DNA of 64,000 nt from Aliiroseovarius sp. Z3 (GTDB taxonomy: Bacteria > Pseudomonadota > Alphaproteobacteria > Rhodobacterales > Rhodobacteraceae). The translations under genes and the position numbers were made by a program. The DNA lies in NCBI RefSeq assembly GCF_029105185.1, contig NZ_JAFMZK010000006.1:62001-126000 (forward strand), given 5' to 3'. Below are positions 17,373 through 26,249 of this stretch, piece by piece; the stretch's first letter is position 1, and every line of letters begins with the position of its first letter. The notes beneath the pieces are model-generated. The model had not been told where the DNA came from. It saw only the letters and a program-made list of their open reading frames with translations, and did not search any database.

Positions 17373-18308
17373 TCACGCGCGGGGGTGGGCGGCGTTGTAA
17401 ACTTCCAGCAGCCGCGAGGTGTCAACCGTTGTATAGGCCTGGGTTGTGGACAGGCTGGCATGACCCAGCAATTCCTGAATGGCGCGCAAATCACCTCCGG
17501 CGGCCAGAAGATGTGTCGCAAAACTGTGCCGCATGGCGTGGGGTGTGGCGGTTGCGGGCAAACCCAGTTGCAGGCGCACCTTTTCCATCACTTTTTGCAC
17601 GGTGCGCGGCCCAAGTGCCCCCCCGCGCACGCCACGAAACAGTGGCGCGTCGGGCGTTTCCGGGTGCGGGCACAGGCGGCGATAGGTCTCGACCGCGTCG
17701 CGGGCGGTGGGCAGAACCGGCACCACCCGTTCCTTGCCGCCTTTACCTTTGATCCGCAGGGCGTCCGGCAAAGGAGCATCGGCGCATGTCAGGCCAAGCG
17801 CTTCGGAAATTCGCAGGCCGCACCCATAAAGAAGCGTTGCGACTGCGATATCACGCGCCCCGACCCAACCATGCCGTGATTGCATTCCGGCGGTCTCGAT
17901 CACCGCTTTCGCCGCGTCGGGTGCCAGCGGGCGGGGGAGTTTCTTGGTGAATTTGGGGCTGCGGGTCGACAAAACCGCGGTCGCATCGAAGTCATCCCTT
18001 TCGCTGAGCCAGCGATAGAAGCTTTTTACAGCGGACAATGATCGGGCAAGAGAGCGGGCGCCAACGCCGCGTCCGCGTTCATGCGCCATCCATGCGCGCA
18101 TGTCCGATAGCGTAACCCGAGCCAAGCCACCGCGACCGGCAGATCCGCCCAGATGCCCCGCCATGAACGCCAGAAACCCGGTCAGATCAGTTTGATATGC
18201 CGCGATCGTGTTCGTTGACGCGCCGTCCAGCGCACGAATGTGATCCAGCCATTCAGCCAGCGCATCCCGCGCCCCGTCCGAGATCGCCAACGTGTCCTTG
18301 GTGGTCAC
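17373..18308 (-). CDS. xerC: Tyrosine recombinase XerC
   Basis: 311 residues from the GTG at 18308, which overlaps the stop of the DUF484 gene as GTGA; a TTG three codons earlier is less likely. XerC with XerD resolves chromosome dimers at dif. An N-terminal SAM-like core-binding domain is followed by the catalytic domain with Arg166 (GCGLRISEA), Lys189 (IKGKGGKER), HAMRH (His257, Arg260), His283 (LGHASL) and Tyr292 (TQAYTTV), so the active site is complete. The DUF484-xerC order is widely conserved, supporting XerC rather than a phage integrase. Confidence 0.93.
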   Translation of the reverse strand: MTTKDTLAISDGARDALAEWLDHIRALDGASTNTIAAYQTDLTGFLAFMAGHLGGSAGRGGLARVTLSDMRAWMAHERGRGVGARSLARSLSAVKSFYRWLSERDDFDATAVLSTRSPKFTKKLPRPLAPDAAKAVIETAGMQSRHGWVGARDIAVATLLYGCGLRISEALGLTCADAPLPDALRIKGKGGKERVVPVLPTARDAVETYRRLCPHPETPDAPLFRGVRGGALGPRTVQKVMEKVRLQLGLPATATPHAMRHSFATHLLAAGGDLRAIQELLGHASLSTTQAYTTVDTSRLLEVYNAAHPRA

Positions 18309-19012
18309 GACAACCAACGGCGCATGGCGCGCTCAAAGACTCCGCCGAAAAAAGCCAGAAGGTCGGTGCCCTGTCCGGGTTTGAACTGCTCGGCATTCTC
18401 GACCCCCAGAACCAGCATGCCGGGCAGTCGGCCTTCGCCCAGATCCAGACGAATGCAAGCTTCGGACCGAACCCAGAAGCCAGTGTCGCCATAGATGGTT
18501 TCGTCTTGCTCTTGAATCTGGCGCAGGAAAACCTGGCGCGTGGATTGCTCGCCGCTCATACCCAGATAGTCATCCACGAACCCGGGGGGTGCGATGGACA
18601 GAACCGGCCCCAGTCGCCCGACAGCGCTGTTCTTTTGGCCGTGTTCGGTTTCCAGAACCAACCGCACGCAATCTACACGCAAGATCTCGGCCACCTCGCC
18701 GCTGAGGTCTGCCATGAACAGTTCAAAGTCTGCGGGGTCCAACATGCGCAACACGGCGCGGTGGATCATGTTCATACCAGAGATATTGTTGTAAGCCGCC
18801 GCGATCACCGATCGGTGCGTATCTTCCAGCCGATCCAGCCGGGCCTCCAACCGCTCCATCGCGATGCCGCGCAGGTCCACGATATTGGCGCCCATCACGC
18901 GTTCATTCGCGGCGATCAGTGCGCGCATGATGTCCTGATCATCCAAAATGGTTTCGGGTTGCGCAATTAAATGCGCGCGCAATTCATCGTCAATCGTCGC
19001 TGGTACGCTCAT
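18305..19012 (-). CDS. DUF484 family protein
   Basis: 235 residues from ATG 19012 (MSVPATIDDELRAHL) with GAGG upstream. The N-terminal helical part carries PETILDDQDIMRALI, and after a coiled coil (RLEARLDRLEDTHRSVI) comes a GAF-like domain, the layout of DUF484. Upstream of and overlapping xerC, a conserved arrangement. Function is unknown; a sensory or partner role with XerC is only suggested by context. Confidence 0.88.
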   Translation of the reverse strand: MSVPATIDDELRAHLIAQPETILDDQDIMRALIAANERVMGANIVDLRGIAMERLEARLDRLEDTHRSVIAAAYNNISGMNMIHRAVLRMLDPADFELFMADLSGEVAEILRVDCVRLVLETEHGQKNSAVGRLGPVLSIAPPGFVDDYLGMSGEQSTRQVFLRQIQEQDETIYGDTGFWVRSEACIRLDLGEGRLPGMLVLGVENAEQFKPGQGTDLLAFFGGVFERAMRRWLS

Positions 19013-19105
19013 CTGCTGCCTCGATGTTTTGTTCTTGTCGTTTTTGCGAACATACACCAAGCCATCGTGTGGGGGGCAGATTTTTCACACAAGCCCCAAC
19101 AGAAA

Positions 19106-19125
19106 GAGGGGGCCGTGGCCCCCTC
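19106..19125 (-). terminator. Hairpin downstream of the transaldolase-like gene
   Basis: GAGGGGGCC-GT-GGCCCCCTC, perfect 9-bp arms, 27 bp past the stop of the minus-strand aldolase gene and followed on that strand by TTTCTGTT. A plausible intrinsic terminator. Confidence 0.75.
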
Positions 19126-19152
19126 GTAACAGTCGCAGCCTCTGGGACCAGC

Positions 19153-19806
19153 TTACAGAATCTTGATTCCAGCCGCTTTGATGTCGGCCAGGAAGGCGTC
19201 CAGACCCTTGTCGGTCAGCACGTGTTTAGCCATCGCCTGAATGACCGATGTCGGTGCGGTTGCCACGTCGGCCCCGACCAGCGCGCAGTCTTTCATGTGG
19301 TTGACCGACCGGATCGACGCCGCCAAAATCTGCGTCTCGAACCCGTAATTGTCATAGATGGTGCGAATGTCTTCGATCAGCTCCAGCCCGTCCATATTGA
19401 TGTCGTCAAGACGACCGATGAACGGCGAAATGAAGGTCGCACCCGCCTTGGCGGCCAGCAGAGCCTGGTTGGCCGAAAAACACAGAGTCACGTTGACCAT
19501 GGTGCCTTCGTCGGTCAACGTCTTACACGCTTTCAGTCCGTCCCAGGTCAGCGGCACTTTCACGGCGATGTTGTCGGCGATCTTGGCCAGTTTGCGGCCT
19601 TCCGCGATCATGGTGTCGGCATCAACGGCGGTGACTTCGGCCGAGACGGGACCATCCACGATGTCGCAGATTTCCTTGGTCACTTCCAGAATGTCACGAC
19701 CGGATTTCTTGATGATCGAAGGGTTTGTTGTCACACCGTCAAGCATCCCGACGTCGTTCAGTTCCTTGATGGCGTCTATATCGGCGGTATCAGCGAAGAA
19801 TTTCAT
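19153..19806 (-). CDS. fsa: Transaldolase-like fructose-6-phosphate aldolase
   Basis: 217 residues, the length of the short FSA/TalC subfamily. The Schiff-base Lys is in NIAVKVPLT (about residue 84). [13 protein letters not shown] at the N terminus, DGVTTNPSI and [12 protein letters not shown] are conserved in this class. It either splits fructose-6-phosphate or acts as a transaldolase; sequence alone does not decide between the two. Transcribed divergently from priA, with about 100 bp between, and ended by a clear hairpin. Confidence 0.88.
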   Translation of the reverse strand: MKFFADTADIDAIKELNDVGMLDGVTTNPSIIKKSGRDILEVTKEICDIVDGPVSAEVTAVDADTMIAEGRKLAKIADNIAVKVPLTWDGLKACKTLTDEGTMVNVTLCFSANQALLAAKAGATFISPFIGRLDDINMDGLELIEDIRTIYDNYGFETQILAASIRSVNHMKDCALVGADVATAPTSVIQAMAKHVLTDKGLDAFLADIKAAGIKIL

Positions 19807-19907
19807 AAGCGCGGCTCCTGCAGCTATTCGGTGTTTGCGCTCTCATACCCCATGGGCGCGCAGGCAGAAAGCCCTTATGGTGCGCGCAACCAGGGGATTT
19901 TGACGAA

Positions 19908-22103
19908 ATGAGCGACATTCAGCACTTTCAGGAGGGCGCGCGGGTCGGTGTTCTGACCGCGCAGCCTCTGGATCGTATCCTGACATATCGCGCGCCCGAA
20001 GGCGGTTGCGTGCAAGGTGCGTTTGTCGAGGTGCCGCTTGGCCCGCGCAAGGTGCTGGGTGTGGTCTGGGGGCCGGGTGAAGGCGGGTTTGATGCGTCAA
20101 AGCTGCGGTCGGTGATCCGGGTTTTGGAGGTTGCCCCGATGCGCACCGAGATGGCGGAGTTTTTGACTCGCGTCGGTGACTACACCCTGACTCCGATGAG
20201 CCAGATGCTGCGCCTTGCGACCCGTGCGCCGGGCCTGTCCGATCCACCGTCGATGCGCAAGGTGTTGAAGACGTCCGGCCATCGCCCCAACCGTCTGACC
20301 GACGCCCGCGCCAAGGTGATGGATGTGCTGATGGATCAGCCCGGCACCGGGTTCACCCAGAAAGAGCTGGCCGACTTGGCGGGGGTCAGCGGGTCGGTGG
20401 TGAAAGGTTTGGTGAAGCTGGGCGCGATCCGGGAAGAGGACACGCCCCGCGACATGCCCTATCCGCGGCTTGACCCATCGTTGCCGGGGAAAGAGCTGAC
20501 CGAGGATCAGGCCCAGGCGGCCAGACAACTGACCGATGGCGTGCGCGCGGGCCGCTATGGCACCACGCTTTTGCGCGGCGTCACGGGCGCGGGCAAGACC
20601 GAGGTGTATCTGGAAGCCGTCGCCGCCTGCCTGCGCAAAGGGCGTCAGGCTCTGGTGCTGCTGCCTGAAATCGCCCTGACTGCCGAGTTCCTGAAACGGG
20701 TCGAGGAACGCTTCGGTGCGCGCCCCGCCGAATGGCACTCCGGTGTCACCATGACCGAACGGCGCCGTTGTTGGCGCATGGTCGGACAGGGCGAGGCGCA
20801 GTTGGTCGTTGGCGCGCGATCAGCGCTTTATCTGCCCTTCCGCGATCTTGGGTTGGTTGTGGTGGATGAAGAGCATGACAGCTCGTACAAGCAGGAAGAC
20901 GGGGTGCTTTATTCTGCACGCGATATGGCGGTAATGCGGGCGTCGATTTGCGACGCGCAGGTTGTGCTGGCCTCGGCCACGCCGTCTTTGGAAACATGGG
21001 CCAATTGCGAGGCGGGCAAGTACAAACGCATTGAACTGACCAGCCGTTATGGCCCCGCGGTGATGCCCGACATGCGCGCGATTGACATGCGGCAAGAAGA
21101 CCTGCCCGCGCAAAGCTGGATTTCGCCCACCTTGAAAGCTGCCGTGCGGTTGCGGATCGCGCGCGGCGAACAATCTCTTTTGTTCATCAATCGCCGTGGC
21201 TATGCGCCCGTCACCATCTGCCGCGCCTGCGGGCACCAGATCGGCTGCGACCATTGCGACGCGCGGATGGTCGAGCACCGCTTCCAAAAGCGCCTCGTCT
21301 GTCACCAATGCGGTGAGACGAAACCGATGCCCGAGGCCTGCCCGGAATGCGAGGTCGAGGGGAAGCTGGCCCCTGTCGGCCCCGGTGTCGAACGGCTGGC
21401 CGAGGAAGTGACCGCCGCCTTCCCCGATGCGCGGATCGCGGTGCTGTCATCCGACCTGTTCGGATCGGCACGCGCGCTGAAAGAACAGATCGAGCTGATC
21501 GCAGACGGCGGGGCCGACATCATCATCGGCACGCAACTGGTCGCCAAAGGGCACAACTTTCCAAAGCTGACTTTGGTGGGCGTGATTGATGCGGATCTTG
21601 GCCTGCAAGGGTCCGACCTGCGCGCCGCTGAACGCACCTTCCAACTGATCCGACAGGTCGCAGGCCGGGCAGGGCGAACCAAAACGCCGGGTGTCGCCCT
21701 TCTGCAAACCTTCCAACCCGAACACCCGGTCATTCGCGCGATCCTTGCTGGTGAAGAAGAAAAATTTTGGAAAGCCGAGGCGGCTGAACGCCAAGTCGCA
21801 GGTGTGCCGCCCTATGGCCGTCTGGCGGGCATCGTTCTGTCCTCGCCCGACATCCAAGCGGTGTTCGACCTTGGCGCGGAAATGGCCCGCCGCTCCGAGC
21901 CGCTCACCCAAATCGGCGCACAGCTTTACGGCCCCGCGCCCGCACCCATCGCGCGCGTACGCGGTCGCCACCGGGTGCGCCTTCTGGTCAAAGCCGAGAA
22001 AACCGCCCCGATCCAAGCGGCGCTGAAACGCTGGCTGGCACAGTTCCAGATCAAAGGGGATATGCGGGTGTCCGTGGATATTGATCCACAGAGTTTTTAT
22101 TAA
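19908..22103 (+). CDS. priA: Primosomal protein N' (replication restart helicase PriA)
   Basis: 731 residues. Loads the replisome at stalled forks. Features in order: N-terminal DNA-binding domain, Walker A GVTGAGKTEVY (about 223), DEEH box VVVDEEHDSSYK (about 318), and a zinc-binding region (about 435-480) with CRACG, CDHCDA, CHQCGE and CPECE. Helicase motifs VAKGHNFPKL and QVAGRAGR close the ATPase core. Full length and intact. Confidence 0.97.
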   Translation: MSDIQHFQEGARVGVLTAQPLDRILTYRAPEGGCVQGAFVEVPLGPRKVLGVVWGPGEGGFDASKLRSVIRVLEVAPMRTEMAEFLTRVGDYTLTPMSQMLRLATRAPGLSDPPSMRKVLKTSGHRPNRLTDARAKVMDVLMDQPGTGFTQKELADLAGVSGSVVKGLVKLGAIREEDTPRDMPYPRLDPSLPGKELTEDQAQAARQLTDGVRAGRYGTTLLRGVTGAGKTEVYLEAVAACLRKGRQALVLLPEIALTAEFLKRVEERFGARPAEWHSGVTMTERRRCWRMVGQGEAQLVVGARSALYLPFRDLGLVVVDEEHDSSYKQEDGVLYSARDMAVMRASICDAQVVLASATPSLETWANCEAGKYKRIELTSRYGPAVMPDMRAIDMRQEDLPAQSWISPTLKAAVRLRIARGEQSLLFINRRGYAPVTICRACGHQIGCDHCDARMVEHRFQKRLVCHQCGETKPMPEACPECEVEGKLAPVGPGVERLAEEVTAAFPDARIAVLSSDLFGSARALKEQIELIADGGADIIIGTQLVAKGHNFPKLTLVGVIDADLGLQGSDLRAAERTFQLIRQVAGRAGRTKTPGVALLQTFQPEHPVIRAILAGEEEKFWKAEAAERQVAGVPPYGRLAGIVLSSPDIQAVFDLGAEMARRSEPLTQIGAQLYGPAPAPIARVRGRHRVRLLVKAEKTAPIQAALKRWLAQFQIKGDMRVSVDIDPQSFY

Positions 22104-22124
22104 TCGGTATCAGCTATGCGGGAC

Positions 22125-22158
22125 AGCCAGATCGCTCGCTGAGCTTGCTCAGCTGGCT
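22125..22158 (+). terminator. Compound hairpin after priA
   Basis: Outer arms AGCCAG/CTGGCT enclose an inner stem CTGAGC-TT-GCTCAG (22139-22152), 22 bp after the priA stop. Followed by GCTTTGGGG rather than a T run, so termination is plausible but not certain. Confidence 0.5.
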
Positions 22159-22264
22159 GCTTTGGGGAGATGTGAAACTCCATGGTTTGCGTCCGCTCGC
22201 GAACAATCAAACCAACATGAATGCCTCGCTACGTAGAACCGCGCTCCTGCGGGTGCTATTTCAT

Positions 22265-23401
22265 TCACTCATCGCGATAACGCAGCAGCCTGACCTCGCT
22301 GGTATCCATCCGAACTGCGTAAATACGATACTGCCCAATGTCCGGATAGGCGCTGACCCCCTCACCGAGTGCTTCGAGAAGCAGCCAATTGTCTGCATAA
22401 ACCCGAGGTGTTAATGGAGGCCCATGTTCGTTGCCAAAATCGAACAGGTCGGACAGGCCCGGAAAGTCGGTTGTTGGGATAAATGTCGATGAATGGCTCC
22501 CGTCCAGTCCGAACGTCCTGATTTCGCCCGGTCGGGAAAATGCGCCCGTCGTGATCAGCAAACGAGTGTCCGCATCATACAGCAAGCCCGCTGCATCATA
22601 TTCGTGCAGGCTGGTGACCACGTCCCATCTTCCGGTTCTCACATCGACGGAATATAGGTAGCCGTCCGCGCCGTAGGTGAGGCCATAGATTGTCTGCTCG
22701 TCAGGGGCGTACACGCCCGCAACCGGCAAAACGATATCGGGGACATCGGGCGACACCGGGAACCGTTGCGTCCCGGCAGGGCTTGTCAGGCTGATCCCCG
22801 TCTGGTCGAAATCGACGGAGTAGCCGCCACCCCCCTCACCGTTGGCGAGCCACCTGCGCAGTTTGGCGGGAAGATCGTCGGACGTTCCCAATTGCTCCGA
22901 GAGGTAGTCACGGGCAAGACCGGCGGTTTCTGTGTCGACCTGATCAACTCTCAGTAATCTGTCGTGGAACTGGTGCGCGCCGCTAAAGCTATGGATACGC
23001 TCTGTTTTCATCCTGTCCGCCACGCTGTCAATCAACGTTCGGAAATCACGCCCCCAGGGGCTAAAGACCAGCGGCAGACCTGAGACTTGCACCCCGGTCA
23101 CGGGGATGCCCGAAAGAAGGACCTCGCTGTCCCTGATGCCGGGCCCGCTTCGGATGATCTCGGTGATAATCGTGCCATCGGTCGCTTCAATGCGCCAGCG
23201 CAGCACGCCGCCGTCCAGCAGGACAAGGCCGATTTCCTGACCGGGACGATCCACCAATACGTGGGCTTCGGGCAATGCATAATAGTCGTCTGGCTGCTGC
23301 CCCTTGCCAACAGCAACAACATGCACCTCGCGTTCTGCCCAAGCAGGGCTGGCAAACCCCAACAAAAGGCAAACGAGAAAGCTCCTGAGCAAAACTCCCA
23401 T
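22265..23401 (-). CDS. Unrecognised secreted protein, possible beta-propeller
   Basis: 378 residues. An N-terminal signal peptide is clear (hydrophobic VCLLLGFASPAWA, cleavage near AWA-ER). The mature protein is rich in beta-type sequence with repeated segments such as IYGLTYGADGYLYSVDVRTG, LLYDADTRLLITTG and RIYAVRMDTSEVRLL, which resemble blades of a beta-propeller. No catalytic motif or known family was recognised. It lies between priA and a sulfur-transport-like gene with long non-coding flanks on both sides, so it is probably transcribed alone. Real gene: fairly sure; function: unknown. Confidence 0.7.
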   Translation of the reverse strand: MGVLLRSFLVCLLLGFASPAWAEREVHVVAVGKGQQPDDYYALPEAHVLVDRPGQEIGLVLLDGGVLRWRIEATDGTIITEIIRSGPGIRDSEVLLSGIPVTGVQVSGLPLVFSPWGRDFRTLIDSVADRMKTERIHSFSGAHQFHDRLLRVDQVDTETAGLARDYLSEQLGTSDDLPAKLRRWLANGEGGGGYSVDFDQTGISLTSPAGTQRFPVSPDVPDIVLPVAGVYAPDEQTIYGLTYGADGYLYSVDVRTGRWDVVTSLHEYDAAGLLYDADTRLLITTGAFSRPGEIRTFGLDGSHSSTFIPTTDFPGLSDLFDFGNEHGPPLTPRVYADNWLLLEALGEGVSAYPDIGQYRIYAVRMDTSEVRLLRYRDE

Positions 23402-23730
23402 TTATCTGACACCTTCGGTTGACACTGCCGGTCGCGGCAATGCGGGCGCATCATTCTCAGAGCTTAGGTCAAAGCCCTGAAGCTGTTGAGGCCGCGACGA
23501 TCCTGTGAACGCTTGCTGCGAAAAGGCGCATAGGCTTTGTGGTCTTTGTGCCAAAGCTTGGGGGCAATGTAGCGGAAAAGTTAGAAAATGAACAGTGGAC
23601 CCAACCGTGGTCAAATAGTGAGCAACCCCGGCAGACCCTGTTTTGTAATTGAGCGTTTTAGTAAATGGTCATTTGCGCATAGCAATGTAGATGGCGCAAT
23701 GGGTACCTTCCGAACACCTGCTGCAATAAG
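23402..23730. other. Geneless stretch with a short conserved-looking frame
   Basis: 329 bp between two minus-strand genes. No start-to-stop gene convinces. On the minus strand a stop-bounded frame of about 38 codons, ending near 23468 with a TAA, reads like a protein tail (RYIAPKLWHKDHKAYAPF and beyond) with no start codon in context. It may be a relic of a gene or an intergenic repeat; its identity is unknown. The right third (23640-23700) is AT-richer. Confidence 0.4.
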
Positions 23731-24798
23731 TCACTCAGCCGCGACCTCAACAGCGCCACGCTGATCCACCAGCGCATCTGTCACCATCGCGCCAATCCAC
23801 ATACACAGAAGGGCAAGCCAGGCGGTGCCGACGAAGATGGAGCCTCCGGTCACGCCTGCGCCAATCGCACATCCCCCGGCCAGCATCGCGCCGAAGCCCA
23901 TCAGGACCGCGCCGAACATCGAGCGGCGCATATTGGCTTCCCCCTCGAAGCCCTGGAACTTGAATTCTCCGGCCAACCAACTGGCGACGAATGCGCCGAT
24001 GACGACACCAGGGACAAGGCCCACGTCGAACTCCAGCACCGGGTCGGGGATCAGGAAAAACATGAGTGTGTTGGCGGATGGTCCTGAGAAGGTGGCAGAG
24101 GTGACCGAGACCGGCTCGAACGCAGCCAGCGACAGTTGATAAGTCAGAACCCAGCCCAAAGCCACGGCAAAGCCGACGCCCGAGCCGAACACCAGTCGTC
24201 GATATCCCATGCCGGACCTGCGCGCGATGTATATTGCGAGCACGGCGGTCAGCACACCCAGTGCAAAGCCGGACCATTCCGGCACGCCAAGAGCATTCAG
24301 CAAGTTCACATTGACCCCGCCTTCCGTCATCCAAAGCCGAGCCAGCATGTCACGGGTGGGCGCAAGCCAGCCATGCAGGCTCATTTGCGCGACGACGGCG
24401 AAGATCAGGCCGGAAACCACGGAGCGTAGGTTACCCGTCGCTGCCAAAACCAGCAGACGGCCAGAACATCCACGCGCCAATACCATGCCGACACCAAACA
24501 TCAGACCGCCAATGATGGCACCCGACCACGTGCCAGTCACGGCCATCATGCGGGCGTCCTCGGGCCGCATAAGGCCCAGAAGCGATGCGCCCTGCACCCA
24601 GACCAACGCGGTCGAAAAGGTCAGAAGCCAAACCGCGACTGAACTGTCCATCATACGCCGTGCGAACTCTACCGTGGCAGCACGCAGGCAGAAGCGTGAT
24701 CGCTGGGCGGCTACGCCAAAGACAATACCAGTGATAAGCCCAAACAGCGCGGCTGTCGGCTCTTCTCCGATCCGGTCAATCAGGGGCACGATATCCAT
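23731..24798 (-). CDS. YeeE/YedE family protein (predicted sulfur-compound transporter)
   Basis: 355 residues with about nine to ten membrane helices. The family's cysteine motifs are present: RSRFCLRAA near residue 35, LARGCSGRLL near 108 and GGCAIGAGVTGGS near 310. In characterised YeeE relatives, such cysteines relay thiosulfate through the membrane; here the exact substrate is not known. No TusA/YeeD-like partner is adjacent. Transcribed divergently from an MFS gene over a 133-bp region containing a 12-bp palindrome. Confidence 0.88.
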   Translation of the reverse strand: MDIVPLIDRIGEEPTAALFGLITGIVFGVAAQRSRFCLRAATVEFARRMMDSSVAVWLLTFSTALVWVQGASLLGLMRPEDARMMAVTGTWSGAIIGGLMFGVGMVLARGCSGRLLVLAATGNLRSVVSGLIFAVVAQMSLHGWLAPTRDMLARLWMTEGGVNVNLLNALGVPEWSGFALGVLTAVLAIYIARRSGMGYRRLVFGSGVGFAVALGWVLTYQLSLAAFEPVSVTSATFSGPSANTLMFFLIPDPVLEFDVGLVPGVVIGAFVASWLAGEFKFQGFEGEANMRRSMFGAVLMGFGAMLAGGCAIGAGVTGGSIFVGTAWLALLCMWIGAMVTDALVDQRGAVEVAAE

Positions 24799-24850
24799 AG
24801 GCTCTCCGTCGATTGCAGATCATTCTGCCGGGTCTCGAAGCAACGTGCCT

Positions 24851-24862
24851 TGACATATGTCA
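24851..24862. promoter_or_regulatory. Palindrome TGACATATGTCA between divergent genes
   Basis: A perfect 12-bp palindrome in the 133-bp region between the YeeE-like gene and the MFS gene, overlapping a TTGACA. A second ACATAT lies 8 bp on. It has the form of an operator that could control both genes; the regulator is not identified. Confidence 0.4.
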
Positions 24863-24931
24863 TAAACATATACGCTTGGGTGAATGCGTTTTAACCTCGC
24901 CAACTGGTCCAAACAGGCGTAATGCGGGCCC

Positions 24932-26167
24932 ATGAGACACCAGATTCTGACCCTTGAGGACGCCCGGACATTGCCGTTCTGGCGCCGCCCAATCTTTCTT
25001 TTGATGCTGATGGCGGCGGGGATGCCCATCGCCTTTTTCACCTGGTCGGCCCTTCTGAACAACTTCGTGATCGAGGCGGCAGGGTTCACAGGCGTTGAAA
25101 TCGGCTGGCTGCACACGGTGCGCGAGATCCCCGGATTTCTGGCCATCGGTGTGATTGCGCTTCTGATGCTGTTTCGCGAGCAGGTGCTGGGCGTTGTTGC
25201 CTTGGGTATGCTGGGCGCGGCCACCGCGATCACCGCGTGGTTCCCCAGCTTTGGCGGCATTCTGACCGTCACAATGCTGTCGTCGATCGGGTTTCACTAT
25301 TTCGAAACGGTGAACCAATCGCTTCAACTGCAATGGATCGACAAGAAACGTGCGCCGCAAATGCTGGGCTGGATCATGTCCATTGGATCAGCGGCGGCAT
25401 TGTTGAGCTACGGGCTTTTGGTGCTGACGTGGAAGACTTTCGATCTGAGCTATAATCTTGTTTACATGATCGCGGGGGGCACGACGCTGGCCATCGCGGT
25501 TTTTGCATTCTTTGCCTATCCGCAGTTTGAAAGCCCCGAACCGCAGCTAAAGCAATTCGTGTTGCGCCGTCGCTATTGGCTTTACTATGCGCTGCAATTC
25601 ATGGCGGGCGCACGGCGCCAGATTTTCACGGTCTTTGCCGCCTTCATGATGGTCGAACGCTTTGGGTTTGACGTGCACGAGATCACGGCGCTGTTCCTGA
25701 TCAACTACATCGCAAACATCTTCTTCGCACCGCTGATGGGCAAAGCCGTGGCCAAATGGGGCGAGCGTCGCGCACTGACCTTTGAATATATCGGATTGAT
25801 CAGCGTATTTCTGGCCTATGGCGGGATATATTATTTCGGCTGGGGTGTGGTGCTGGCCGCGGTGCTCTATGTGCTTGATCACCTGTTTTTTGCGCTGGCC
25901 TTCGCATTGAAAACCTATTTCCAGAAGATCGCCGACCCGCAGGACATCGCGCCGACAGCCGCCGTGGCCTTCACCATCAACCATATCGCAGCGGTCTTTC
26001 TGCCCGCGATTTTGGGTTATTTGTGGGTGGTGTCGCCGGGGGGTGTTTTTGCGCTGGCGGCGGGTATGGCCTGTGTCTCGTTGATGCTGTCACTGCTTAT
26101 CCCACGCCACCCTGACAAGGGAAACGAGACTGTTTTCTCGCGCCCGCTGCCGCAGGTCGCAGAGTAA
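24932..26167 (+). CDS. MFS transporter
   Basis: 411 residues with 11-12 predicted membrane helices across the full length and a soluble N terminus of about 20 residues. General major-facilitator organisation (two six-helix halves, a basic middle loop around LKQFVLRRRYW, and a repeat of the loop motif GKAVAKWGERR at about residue 275) supports the call. The substrate is unknown. The start ATG at 24932 follows GCGGGCCC with no strong ribosome site. Confidence 0.82.
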   Translation: MRHQILTLEDARTLPFWRRPIFLLMLMAAGMPIAFFTWSALLNNFVIEAAGFTGVEIGWLHTVREIPGFLAIGVIALLMLFREQVLGVVALGMLGAATAITAWFPSFGGILTVTMLSSIGFHYFETVNQSLQLQWIDKKRAPQMLGWIMSIGSAAALLSYGLLVLTWKTFDLSYNLVYMIAGGTTLAIAVFAFFAYPQFESPEPQLKQFVLRRRYWLYYALQFMAGARRQIFTVFAAFMMVERFGFDVHEITALFLINYIANIFFAPLMGKAVAKWGERRALTFEYIGLISVFLAYGGIYYFGWGVVLAAVLYVLDHLFFALAFALKTYFQKIADPQDIAPTAAVAFTINHIAAVFLPAILGYLWVVSPGGVFALAAGMACVSLMLSLLIPRHPDKGNETVFSRPLPQVAE

Positions 26168-26249
26168 TCCGGTTGCCAGCGTTGCGGTTGTGGTTGACCG
26201 CGCCGGCGCTGCTCGCTAGGCCATTTCTGTCATCAGAAAGGACGCTGTC

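Noticed and set aside
24209-24853. 214-codon plus-strand frame opposite the YeeE-like gene
   Set aside because: Antisense to a gene with conserved cysteine motifs; no start context or domain.
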